Shown here one piece after another: positions 9,331 through 19,021 of a DNA stretch of 20,287 bases (positions within the stretch are counted from its first letter, which is position 1; each line of letters opens with the position of its first letter). The translations under genes were made by a program, and so were the position numbers. The notes under the pieces are model-generated. The model did no database searches and was not told the DNA's origin. It saw nothing but the letters and a program-made list of their open reading frames with translations. The stretch lies in assembly GCF_000003605.2 (NCBI RefSeq), contig NW_003112480.1, positions 107,235 through 127,521 on the forward strand, given 5' to 3'. This DNA is from Saccoglossus kowalevskii (Eukaryota > Hemichordata > Enteropneusta > Harrimaniidae).

Positions 9331-11800
9331 AACCTCCTCATTTGTCTATTAATCAAATGAATACAAATGTATGCATGAAAAATAATTCAGGGAATAGAAC
9401 TATGATATTAAATTGTTATTATGAAGAGATCCTTCTTTGGGGCCTTGAATCTAAGGATATCTCCTTGTTTACCTGTTACTTATCCCAATAAATCTATAAT
9501 ACTTATAAGTTGATGTTACTTCAATGGAAAAATAATTCTTTGATCACGCCAACTCAAAAGCATTGTTACGATAGATTGCTACTCATGCGTTTTAGATATG
9601 TTCACATATTTTAATGCATACAGCAGACAATATTTCATAATTAATTAATTTGTTTTAATAATGATCAACAGTATCCATCAGTTCAGTACTATTTAATTAT
9701 TTACAAATAGTATTGTTTCACAGCCAGTAAGTTGTTCTCCATCATTTCTCAGTAAAAGGGACCCTAAATAGATTTGCCTCTGACACGCTGCTATTAACCT
9801 GCCTGATGTGATAAACCTGATGTATTTATAATTTGACGAGTTGAACTCACATTTATTTATTCATTCCATTATTCATTCATACTTTTGAGAATTGTGTGAA
9901 AATGTTTACATTGGTTATATTTATCAGAAAGCAAATTTGTTTGGTTCATAACAACTGTTACAGTAATTAATTTTATTTTAGCTGGAATTAATATCAGCTG
10001 ATACATTTTGGGCATTTTGAATAATAGTTTATTTTCACTGAATTTGGAATAAAAAATGGTATATTCACTGGATTTTATTTTCACTGACTCGTTCTTTCAG
10101 CAAAAATAAATTCCAAATGAAAATACATGTAAAGTACTTAACAGTAATTAATACCAAAGTTGAACACTGTGACAACTCAATCATGGTTCTTATACAGTAT
10201 TTATTTCTGTATAAAACCACAAGTTTCACATGTGGAATTCTGTGATTTTTTTTTGTAGCTTGGATAAATTTCATTTTTGATATTTAAAATACTGCAACTT
10301 TCACAAATTTCCACCTTTTGATGGCCATCAAATTTATCAATCGTGAAAATTGATAGCATCAAAAGTACTCACTTGACAGTATTCAACCTTGAATAGGTAG
10401 TTTACCGATATTGCGTTGAGAAACCGCTGACCTTTGTCGCTTGACTTTTCTATATCATTAAAATATCATCAATTTGTCGAGTGATTAGATCGTAACTAAT
10501 TACTCAACGGAAGTTGACAACAGTTGCTTTCCCTATTAATTTGGTTATTGCCATACGTTAGAATTCATAAAGCTAGCCAGCGTTGCCGTAGTCTGGAAGT
10601 AATAACGTCATTACAGGCCTGACCCATGCTTGGTATAGTCTGTAGATAATTGCATCATTATAACCGATTGAGCACTGTGAAACGTCTATTGATTCACTGA
10701 TGTGTCATTCGTTAAATTAACTACTAGTATCAGTATTCTCGTGAATTAGGTGCTTTTCGGTAAAGTAGACAGTTTTATGGATTTCCGTCGTGCATTTCCT
10801 AGAGGTTTAATTGCCCTTTGCAGTCAGTTTTGTTTCATCGTGTTATTTGGACACTGCAATGAGAATCTAATTAACCTTTGGTTAACTCATAAAATGTCAT
10901 TGTAAAGTTTACATGCCATGATTTGGACCCTCTCTGTTTAATTTAGTTAATGTTTTATCAATTCACTCAATTAATCCACCTGGACCTAGAAATAATCAAA
11001 TTGATATTTATCTGTTATAAAAGGTCATTTTCTGTTCAACTACGAGATCTTGCGTATTGCGTGAAAGACATGCACCAAACGTCTGCTGCAAAAATCAAAC
11101 TACTTGATTTTGAACTTAAATTTCTATTTTATCGCTAAAAGTCGAAAGACCGATTTTGAAAAAGGAATATTGCATTTAGATACTTTTACTTCATCGAAAT
11201 TGACCACCATCAAATGTATATAGCACATTATTAAGCATGGAAATATCCCCCAAAATAGTTTCACGTCTGTCGAATCCAACAAGCTGTTTGACACCACCAC
11301 AGCATCCCGTTTTCACATTTAATTTCATGCATACCACAAGATCTCGCAGTGAACGGAAAGTTGTATTGCAAAGAGGATCAAGATACCATAGTGGGTTCAG
11401 ACTGATTCTGCCAGTACAAATTTTATACTCATAACAATAACCATAAAAACTGAATTCAGTACTCGTATATCTTTATTTGTCTGGCTGACTCTACATTGAA
11501 AACTGCAGTCGCTAAATTTGCTAATTCCTGATGGTGGACCTGATCCAACATGTTGTTTTCTTAAAATTCCCCAAAAAGGAGTAGCAGGGATATGTTTTTT
11601 TTTTATTTCAAAATTACTGATCATAACATACATGTATGCACCAATATCAAGTTTTATTTTCACGATCAGGTGATCAAAATTTGATCTCCCCAGGGCATAA
11701 TAAGTGATTTTTTTAATTGTTATCAAATTTAGCATAACAATGAATAAAATTGGGATGATTAACATGTTATGCAAATCAACCAATATTATATGCTATTTTT
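9331..11800. other. Long stretch without recognised genes
   Basis: About 2.5 kb of AT-rich DNA. TTATTTTCACTGA occurs twice near 10029 and 10077. Positions 10390-10720 are somewhat more complex and contain TAACGTCATTA, resembling a CRE half-palindrome. The longest ORF of the window (11397-11783, minus, 128 codons) has no recognisable domain. ATGCAAAT lies at 11769-11776. Confidence 0.3.
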
Positions 11801-12102
11801 AGCTCCGCTGTCGACTTTGTAAAAAACCAATAGTCTGATTGCTTTGATATTACATATATAGGTACTACATGTGGACCTCTCTCAGATTTGTTCATTTTGT
11901 GATGGTATCTTCAATTCTCTAATTTTGGTGAATATTTTTGTAATTTTTGGTAAAAAGTGATATTTTCGACTTCTTGTTAAAAACTGTAAGTCCGATTGCT
12001 TTGATACTATACATATTGTTCATTTTCTAATGATGTCTTCAGTTCTTTAATTGAAATGTGCATTGCTAACAGCGGAGCTATCTCAGCCGATAGGCTGCTT
12101 GT
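11801..12102 (+). mobile_element. Family B Helentron-like element, short copy (B1)
   Basis: The element begins AGCTCCGCTGTC after five T. It holds about one 157-bp monomer plus a terminal part-monomer. Near the 3' end AACAGCGGAGCT (12068-12079) is the complement of the family's left terminus. The hairpin CAGCC-gata-GGCTG (12084-12097) and CTTGT (12098-12102) follow. Compared with B2 it lacks the right arm of the 5' hairpin and the TCCG-rich leader. The break falls at a short GACTT shared by the terminus and the monomer start. No protein is encoded, so movement would need proteins supplied in trans. Assignment to Helentron-type elements rests on this end structure. Confidence 0.7.
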
Positions 12103-12109
12103 TTTTTTT

Positions 12110-12776
12110 AGCTCCGCTGTTGACTTTTTCGAGAGGAGCTTATCATATGAGTGATTGTCCGTCGTCCGTGTCAATGTTTTACTTTTTCGACTTCTTCTTG
12201 AAAACTACGAGCCTGAATGCTCTGATACTTAGTGTGTATGACCTCTTCTCTTAGATTTGTTCATTTCATGATGATATCTTCAATTCTCTAATTTTGGTAA
12301 TTTTTGGTAAAAAGTGATATTTTTGACTTCTTGTTAAAAACCGCAAGTCCAATTGCTTTGATATTACATATATAGATGCTACATGTGGACCTTTCTCAGA
12401 TTTGTTCATTTCGTGATGATATCCTAAATTCTCTAATTTTGGTGAATATTTTTATCATTTTTGGTAAAAAGTGATATTCTCGACTTCTTGTTAAAAAACG
12501 ACATTCCAATTGCTTTGATATTACATATATAGGTACTACATGTGGACCTGTCTCAGATTTGTTCATTTTGTGATGATATCCTCAATTCTCTAATTTTGGT
12601 GAATATTTTTGTCATTTTTGGTAAAAAGTGATATTTTTGAATTCTTGTTGAAAACGGCAAGTCCGATTGCTATACATACTATACATATTGTTCATTTTCT
12701 AATGATATCTTCAGTTCTTTAATTGAAATGTGTCTTGCTAACAGCAGAGCTATCTCTCAGCCGAGAGGCTGCTTGT
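12110..12776 (+). mobile_element. Family B Helentron-like element, long copy (B2)
   Basis: B2 starts 7 T after the last CTTGT base of B1, in the same orientation. Its left end AGCTCC (12110-12115) pairs with GGAGCT (12135-12140) as a 5' hairpin. A TCCGTCGTCCGTGTC leader and three to four 157-bp monomers follow. The 3' subterminal ACAGCAGAGCT (12741-12751) has one G-to-A change against the perfect complement in B1. It is followed by the hairpin CAGCC-gaga-GGCTG (12758-12771) and CTTGT (12772-12776). The ORF at 12051-12254 that spans the B1/B2 junction is not a gene. Confidence 0.75.
12189..12740 (+). repeat. 157-bp tandem repeat core of family B
   Basis: Monomers begin near 12189, 12325, 12482 and 12639 with a GACTTCTTGTTAAAAAC-like motif, giving periods of about 136, 157 and 157 bp. 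The short first unit lacks a segment around GGTGAATATTTTTGTCA. Each monomer includes GCTTTGATATTACATATATA, a TACATGTGGACCT block and AATTCTCTAATTTTGGT. The last unit diverges in its second half and runs into the 3' terminus, as it does in B1. Confidence 0.75.
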
Positions 12777-13381
12777 TCTGGATCAAATACTCCCATGGTG
12801 CAATGTTCACTGTTTCTTTGGTCTGTCTGTCTGTCTGTTACTGATTTTCAGTTCAATTTGGTAAAAAACTAGAATTGTGATTTTAAAAGTAATTACGGTG
12901 ATGACCAATGCATTTAGTGTTGAATCACTGCAGTCACCATTGTTCAAAGTTTTTTTATATATACATGAATCGTAAACGATAACCACCAAACACAATGCAG
13001 TGGGATGGCTGTGACTCTAGGAAAACAATCAGTGCTAAAAATGTTATAAAAAAATTTGTCTGACAAAAATATAATGGTTCACAGTACCTGGAATATACAC
13101 TGCAAAAGTATGAGTGCTCTTATTAATACACTGAACCCAATGATATTCATTTGAAATCAGTCATTGAAACCTAAATAGACAATTTATTGGCTTGGCAGGC
13201 GCCCCTTTCCATTCTGTGAAGTGCTTGTACATCTATCACACGGACCGTAAAGCAGTCAACATAAGTGGACATGTTACTGCTGTTTGAAATCATAAATATT
13301 TATGTTTATAAATAATTTATAATGTATGTGCCTTGGCTGACCTCATTGTAGTAGAATTATAGTTATTTGATTCACATTTTT
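12777..13381. other. Spacer with a TCTG microsatellite
   Basis: The stretch contains (GTCT)n at 12821-12838. The small ORF at 12807-12995 includes this repeat and is not supported. Nothing else is recognised. Confidence 0.35.
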
Positions 13382-13416
13382 AGTCCCCGTTCGGACGCAG
13401 TCCGAAAACGGGGACT
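13382..13416 (+). other. 5' hairpin of family A
   Basis: The arms AGTCCCCGTT-CGGA (13382-13395) and TCCG-AAAACGGGGACT (13401-13416) surround the loop CGCAG. The pairing leaves two unpaired A. The left arm can alternatively pair with the 3' subterminal repeat at 14429-14438. Confidence 0.8.
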
Positions 13417-13551
13417 TATGTTTTGACCTCTGTGTGTCCGTCTGTGCGTGCGTCCGCACCTGTATCTTAGAAATTTCTGGACCAATCACAAACTTCACAC
13501 ATACATCATACATGATATTATACATATACACGTCAATTTGTTTCACAATGT

Positions 13552-14300
13552 GATTCAAGATGGCCGAATGGCGGCCATTTTTGTGCTAAAAATCATCAAA
13601 ATCAAGCATTTCTCGGCTGTTCACAGATGGATTTTGTTCAAACTTGGTATATACATTAGACATTATAGGACCTTGATGCACATCATTTTGTTTTACGATC
13701 TGATTCAAGATGGCCGAATGGTGGCCATTTTTGTGCTAAAAAATCCTAAAAATCAAACATTTCTCGGCTGTTTACAGATGGATTTTGTTCAAACTTGGTA
13801 TATACATTGGACAATTATGGGACCTTGATGCAAATAATTTTGTTTTTTAGATAAGATTCAAAATGGCCTACTGGTGGTCATTTTGTTTTAATGAATGTGG
13901 TTCTCGTGCCATATCTCTGACTTGCTTTCACTGATTATGTTCAAATTTTAAATATTCATTATACATCATGTCATAGATAGACAGATATATTGGTTTGACG
14001 ATCCTATTCAAAATGGCCAAATGGTGGCCATTTTTGTGCTAAAAAATCATCAAATATCAAGCATTTCTGGCATTTATGGATGGATTTCGTTCCAACTTGG
14101 TACATATATTAGACGTTACAGGTTCCTGATGCACATCATTTATTTTTCAGATCGGATTCAAAATGGCTGTCTGGCGGCCATTTTGTTTTAATGAATGGGC
14201 TTCCAGAGCCATATCTCTTAAATTCTTTGACTGATTACTGAGTATATTCAAATTTTATATATTCGTTATACATCATGTTATATATATATACATGTATTCA
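13552..14300 (+). repeat. 150-bp tandem core of family A, two monomer types
   Basis: Units begin at GATTCAA/TATTCAA near 13552, 13702, 13855, 14005 and 14155 (periods 150, 153, 150, 150). All start with a GGCC...GGCC(A)TTTT block, for example ATGGCCGaatggCGGCCAT, which is itself a small inverted repeat. Two types follow it. Alpha has TTTTTGTGCTAAAAAATC and TTTGTTCAAACTTGGTA; beta has TTTTGTTTTAATGAATG and an AGAGCCATATCTCT-like block. The order is alpha, alpha, beta, alpha, beta. The 126-codon ORF at 13448-13828 exists because 150 is a multiple of three; it is not conserved in the decayed copy. Confidence 0.8.
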
Positions 14301-14440
14301 AAATGTCTGATTTTGAATGCTGTTCTAGAGCAATATCTCTCAATATGGACAAGTAATCATATTCCTGACATGGTTATATTCCAGCTATATTACTATAAAC
14401 AAAACTATATATCTTAAATTTGATAACTAACGGGGACTGT

Positions 14441-14456
14441 GCCATGCATGGCTTGT
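14441..14456 (+). terminator. 3' terminal palindrome and CTTGT of family A
   Basis: GCCATGCATGGC is a perfect 12-bp palindrome followed directly by TTGT. In Helitron-like elements a hairpin just before the 3' end marks the end of rolling-circle transfer, so the role given here is inference from the family. It is a transposition end signal and not a transcription terminator. The same structure occurs at 612-627 and, with other bases, at 12084-12102 and 12758-12776. Confidence 0.55.
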
Positions 14457-15180
14457 ATTCTATGTCGTATATTATGCGGTTTTCACTTTTAAATCGAATG
14501 TAAATAAGCTTTATAGATGAAGTTTGGATTCCTCACAAAACCTCCAATTGTAGATAGATAAATGATCTTCGATGGCACCTGAATCGTTTAACAGATTACT
14601 GAAAACCATTATTCATTGCAAATTGTTGTTACTTTGAGCAATGTTGTGCCTAAATCTTTAAATTTAATCTACCATGGATGTAGTGTTGCATCATAAGTGT
14701 CACCCACTTGATTCAATGTATCACATATATATCATATGTCCCTCGTTGTAATTACAAACACATTATGGGCATACCACTATGCTCAGGTTTCATGTCTGTT
14801 CATATATCTAGGGAAATATCACTCCTAACCTCACCATAACAAGTTCTTTTGAAGTATCAAATTATCAGACCTGGTTTTTATGTAGAGTACTTTAAATTTA
14901 TTTTTGTCATGGTATTTCTATAATATGTGAAACGGCATATTTTGCTCAAGGTAGAATCTTACTTATAAATGCAAATATTCAGAATTTAATCATTTTGCAA
15001 TAAATTGTACTTGCAGGTAATATAAGTATATTGACTTTAAAAATAAATATAAATTTAGAAAATGTTAAGAAAACATTCCCAAATAAAATAATTACAGAAA
15101 AGCCACTTCTCCAGTCTGCAAATGGGTAATCACTAAATGACTGTGAGATAGTTAAAAAATAATTGCGCAATCTCTACAAC
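14457..15180. other. AT-rich spacer, nothing recognised
   Basis: There is no recognisable gene or repeat. In the frame of the next feature, short runs of plausible residues begin around 15142 but are interrupted by stops. Confidence 0.3.
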
Positions 15181-15510
15181 CTCAAGAACATTTTGGATGA
15201 GTTAATATATTCTTCTCTTAAGATAGCATCAGAGTTTATAGTAAATGATGAGCAGAATTTGGTGAAGTAATACATTTTGTAACATTTTGCTAATTTGATC
15301 AGTGAAGGTGTTCTTTCAATAATTAGTGAGCAAAATGTCCCCATGAAACAGACAAGGGCTATAGAAAGATTACGTACCAGATTTGTCAAAACCGATGAGT
15401 ACTATTTTGGTGACCTTTTATCCTATCTCAAAAGAATGTGTGGTAGCTTCTTTGACAAGGAAGATATTCAACAGGAAACGCATTCTACGATAACAAGATC
15501 GATAAAATGA
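15181..15510 (+). pseudogene. Possible CARD-like coding remnant
   Basis: One plus-strand frame reads LKNILDELIYSSLKIASEF, then stops at 15268-15270 and 15280-15282. It is then open to 15510 with LISEGVLSIISEQN, QTRAIERLRTRF and DEYYFGDLLSYLKR. The spacing of L-I-S-E-G-V-L, T-R-x4-L and the final F-x2-L-x2-L resembles helices 3 to 6 of a caspase recruitment domain (CARD), a death-fold module of apoptosis and innate immune adaptors. This is pattern resemblance only; the first helices cannot be matched. CTAATTTGATCAG at about 15290-15300 could act as branch point and acceptor, so a real exon starting near 15301 is an alternative to a broken gene. The opposite-strand ORF at 15418-15612 is judged a shadow. 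Confidence 0.3.
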
Positions 15511-16046
15511 CATTGTGTCAATATAATCGACTTCAGATCCCAGCAAGCAGAAGACCTTGAACACTCGCAGTCTTTCATGCATTCTCGTACGCGACTTACT
15601 TTTTTTTGCCATTTTGTCAAAAAAAATAAATTGATCTCAGCATGTTGTCAAAAACAGCCGCTAGTTAACAATCTGACATGGTTATATAACATGGGGAAAC
15701 ATAATTGGCAATTTCAGGGGTTTTTTTATTTGCAAAATTAATGCAATTTCTTTTTTACATTTTCCATACTTTGACATCGCATACGGGTATTGTTCAAAAG
15801 GTTGATATATTTTGTGTATTTTTTTCTGATTTCAGTTTTAAACCTAACATGCATAATTTGAAATTCCTGATATGCCTTGATCAGAAGTTTTGAATATTTT
15901 TCTCGGCAAATCTGGTGAAAGCTTATTGGTTTTGATGATTTCTATTTGCTAAAAATATAACGTGTTTATTGTATAGTATTCCCATGATTAATTTTTTTTA
16001 CTATTATAAAATGTCATATTCTCATGATTTGATGAAATTTCACATT
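15511..16046. other. AT-rich spacer, nothing recognised
   Basis: A minus-strand ATG at 15612 in good context is followed by AAGTAAGT, a donor-like sequence, but the protein read from it is not recognised. Nothing else can be supported. Confidence 0.25.
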
Positions 16047-16216
16047 AGGGATTGACCATTGGATGGAGTAATGACACAAATGAATAATGAAATTTGCTCC
16101 ATTTTTTCCCTATTTGTAATATTCTTCCGATAATTTTTCTTTTCCATTATTTTTTCCTATACAAATTTCTTTTCCCATTTCTGCCATTCTCCTAATTATC
16201 TAATGGTTCAATCCTT
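16047..16216. mobile_element. MITE-like element E with imperfect terminal inverted repeats
   Basis: The left end AGGGATTGACCATTGGATGG, followed by AGTAATGACACAAATG, matches the reverse complement of the right end: AAGGATTGAACCATTAGAT, then a 4-base insertion, then AGGAGAATGGCAGAAATG. The inverted repeats are therefore about 35-40 bp and imperfect. The 170-bp element has a pyrimidine-rich interior on the plus strand and no coding capacity. A target duplication is not obvious. Confidence 0.6.
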
Positions 16217-17675
16217 GCTGCTTGAAGGTACAAAATTGCTGTTTCTGAAATCGTAAGATTCCAGTTCAAACGAGATTCAGGAAAAAAATACTATAGACAA
16301 CTCTCAGTTTAGTTAATTTTAAATTATTACTGTCTGTATGAGAGCATATGTTTAATGTCAATTATCATCAAATTAATAAGAAGTGCATCTCCTATAGCAT
16401 ATACTGGTAGCATATTTGCTGTAGTAGAAATGCATATGCTTACGTACATGTCTTGCTAAACGTCTGTTATTCGAAATATCTCGCGTATCAATTCCAACAT
16501 TGGCATGCTTTCACAATAGACAGACGACAACTGGTCACCGCTGTGTTCATCATCAACTCATTAATAAATCAAACTATGCATTAAAAGATACAAGATGCAT
16601 AATCAACATTTCAATGACATACTTAAATTGACTTTTCTTGCCTAGAATGTAGAATGAATGTAGAATGCACATGATCAGTTTTCTTAGATGAATAGACTTT
16701 AGCCTTTTTTTCTCACTTCTTAAGTGATTACGGTCCTCCTGTCGCTAACAATTTATCATGACTTAATAATCTCCAAAAATTGTTTCTCAAATTTCAGTAA
16801 ATTTTGCAGCACATTTTTTTTGCTTAGAGAACGTCATTCTGGATGCTTATACTCTGCAGTGAAATGTGACGATAGATAAACTTGACATTTAAAATTGAAC
16901 GCTGCATTTCCCCTAGCGGATATAATCAGCTCATTATAGATGAATGACATTGATGGTCACTTCAGATTTGATAATAACCATAAATGCATACCCTGCAAGC
17001 ACTATTACTATAGTTATAGGAAGCATTAATGATTAATTTTGGCTTTGTAAATAATTGTTTGAAAATCTACTTTACTTGGTGTGCAATTTTCATTTGACAA
17101 CTTTCCTTTTTTGTCAGAACTGATTGACCTCATGAATATTCAATCAGAATGTAATCTTTGTGTTATTCGTAACTAAACATTTTTCTGGTCAATATTTTGA
17201 ATTTTAAAATTTGTTTAATAAAATTAGTTTCACACATAAATTTTCATGGTATGTGGTAAAATTGGACAATGGCAATCTTTCCTTGTTATTTTTTTCCTGC
17301 AAAAATTGATGTCTTTATAATATGAGAGTTTCTGCCAACACGCATCGAAGGTCCATGTGACCGTGTTCTGTCTGAGTGCGTACTTTTCCGTATCCTCGTA
17401 ATAACCTTATTATACATCTTTTCCTCCCAAGGATACCTCATGGGAATGCCGAAATAAAGGAAATTTAGAACAGATTGAGTGAACTTCTTTGTCAAACTCT
17501 GGGGGGCTGTCATGTTTGTTTTTATAATCAGAGGATATTTATGGGCGTAATCGCTCTATATTTGGAATTCACATTTCCTAATATGGTAGGATGAAAATAC
17601 CCAGTGCAATACCGCAAAATTACTGCACGCCTTAATTTATGGTGTTACGATGACAGATGTATAATAATACATAGG
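16217..17675. other. Long stretch without recognised genes
   Basis: AT-rich DNA. Positions 16920-17160 are compositionally more complex, with CTGATTGA (17120-17127) and TCAATCAG (17140-17147) as inverted Pbx-like half sites. A 75-codon minus-strand ORF (17286-17513) in a GC-richer patch has no recognisable domain. Confidence 0.3.
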
Positions 17676-17820
17676 ATATTATTATTAAATCTTTATTGCA
17701 GGATATGAAGTGAAAAAGCACATACCGATGCATCCCAATTAAAAAACCAAACAACATAAAAAAAGAAACTACATAAATTCAATACACTAGATTAGCTATG
17801 GCGATTACATAAGTTTACGG
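17676..17820 (-). mobile_element. Probable LINE 3' end with AATAAA and AAT-rich tail
   Basis: On the minus strand, a T/G-rich stretch with GGGATGCATCGGTATGTGC leads to CCTGCAATAAAGATTTAAT (polyadenylation-type hexamer at 17697-17692) and then a short AATAATAATA tail ending near 17676. An AATAAAGATTT plus trinucleotide tail is typical of the 3' ends of several animal non-LTR retrotransposons. No reverse transcriptase motif is visible upstream, so this would be a strongly 5'-truncated copy. It could also be an ordinary gene 3' end. Confidence 0.4.
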
Positions 17821-18855
17821 TATAATACATAAAACTTAATTTGGAACACGGCCATTTTGAATTAAAAATTTTCAAAAAAATTTAAATTTACAACAATTTG
17901 GGGTACTCTACATGTATGTTTTTCTTCAGCTTTTCAAAAATAATATAATAATATACTATATGTAATTTCGTAAAAATCAATTTTTCACTAATTTCACACC
18001 TATGTGAATTCTGTCTTCGTGAATGCCATAGAATCTCGAAAATCAAAAAATTTTAATGATTTATAATAATTAGGTTTGACACTGTACTTGGAGTTGTATA
18101 GACACGTAATTAAGTACTGGGATACCCATCTGTCGTGCCCTTTATCTCATTAAATCTAAACATTATAACAACCACAAAGTATCTAATAACAGGTCGTATG
18201 ATACTCCCACTAATCCCTGCAATCTTTTATCTCTCAAAAAAAGCCATTATCATTATTAATAGGTGCTGATACCACTGCTTTGAAAGAGATGATTCGATTT
18301 TGCAAGTAACAATGGCGATGTACGCAGGTGATGAAAATAACCACCTGAACTGTTCATTTACGATTAGTCTGTTTTTCATCTTTAGTGAATGTTAACTCTT
18401 GTGGACGTTAATGATGTTCATGTCATATGGACATCGCTAGCTAGTCATGATTTGAACAATTTAACATCAAATAAATGGAATAGGGTAAATCAAGTCCTTC
18501 ACCCCCATAAGAATTGCTCCTAAATGTGTCAATCTGCTGATTCTGATTTGCCAAACTTTGAATTTATTTTGCTTTGTTTCACCTGACTTTTAGCAAAGAA
18601 TAATTAGATGTGTCCTTCAATATCTTGGTACTTAATGTCAATGTTGCTCCATCAGGATATTTTCTTGAAATATGACATGAGTGAGAGTAATCAGCTTAAA
18701 ATGATTTTTATCAGGTTATTGATAAATCTTTAAAAAATGAATCTTCTGTATATGGAAATTTGTCTTTCAAGACCCTCTCTTCCCAATGTCTTGTTTACAT
18801 TTTGTACCTTGAGATGTCAAAAATCGATGAAAAAAAACAAAAAAAACATTGAAGC
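17821..18855. other. AT-rich spacer with a small cluster of factor-like motifs
   Basis: No gene is recognised. AACAATGG (18308-18315, SOX-like), CAGGTG (18325-18330) and CACCTG (18342-18347) lie within 40 bp; the last two are inverted E-boxes. Confidence 0.3.
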
Positions 18856-19021
18856 TATAAATAAGGGCAAGAACACTTGATATCAAAAACTTCAACTTTC
18901 CATCATGGCGAGTGAAATTTTCATAGACAGCCTATCTAATCATAGCAGTATCTCACGACAGCTGAAATACTGCATTTTGGGCAGCTCCACATTGATTGAA
19001 AAAACACACTGTTTACAATAG
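18856..19021 (+). other. TATA-like box followed by a 38-codon ORF, tentative
   Basis: TATAAATA at 18856-18863 precedes, by about 40 bases, an ATG at 18905 in the context CATCATGG. That opens a 38-codon frame (MASEIFIDSLSNHSSIS...) ending at 19019-19021. TTCAACTTTC near 18891 could serve as an initiator. In AT-rich DNA such a pair is easily met by chance and the peptide has no recognisable motif. Confidence 0.15.

Larger units (their letters stand above)
13382..14456 (+). mobile_element. Complete family A Helentron-like non-autonomous element
   Basis: The element follows a run of five T. Its left terminus AGTCCCCGTT (13382-13391) has an exact complement, AACGGGGACT, in two places: in the 5' hairpin (right arm 13407-13416) and near the 3' end (14429-14438). 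The 5' hairpin extends through CGGA and TCCG around a short loop, with a two-base bulge. A TG/TCCG-rich stretch (13431-13456), a five-unit 150-bp core and a unique 3' region follow. The end consists of the perfect palindrome GCCATGCATGGC (14441-14452) and CTTGT (14452-14456). It encodes no transposase or Rep/helicase. The architecture (subterminal inverted repeats, tandem core, 3' stem-loop) is that described for Helentron-associated, DINE-1 and Pearl-type elements. The class assignment is therefore strong by structure but not proven. Confidence 0.75.

Noticed and set aside
11397-11783. 128-codon minus-strand ORF, longest in the window
   Set aside because: No recognisable domain, low-complexity hydrophobic start, and a length not surprising in 20 kb of AT-rich DNA.
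13448-13828. 126-codon plus-strand ORF with an internally repeated peptide
   Set aside because: It lies in the family A leader and tandem core. The repeat appears because the monomer is 150 bp, a multiple of three. The decayed copy at 8318-8720 is open in another frame.
15418-15612. Minus-strand ORF starting MAKKSKSRTR
   Set aside because: Good start context and a donor-like AAGTAAGT, but no recognised protein, and it overlaps the more plausible plus-strand frame.
17850-17890. GGCCATTTTG followed by TAAAAATTTTCAAA, like the family A alpha monomer
   Set aside because: The match is about 30 bases of AT-rich sequence with no neighbouring monomer.
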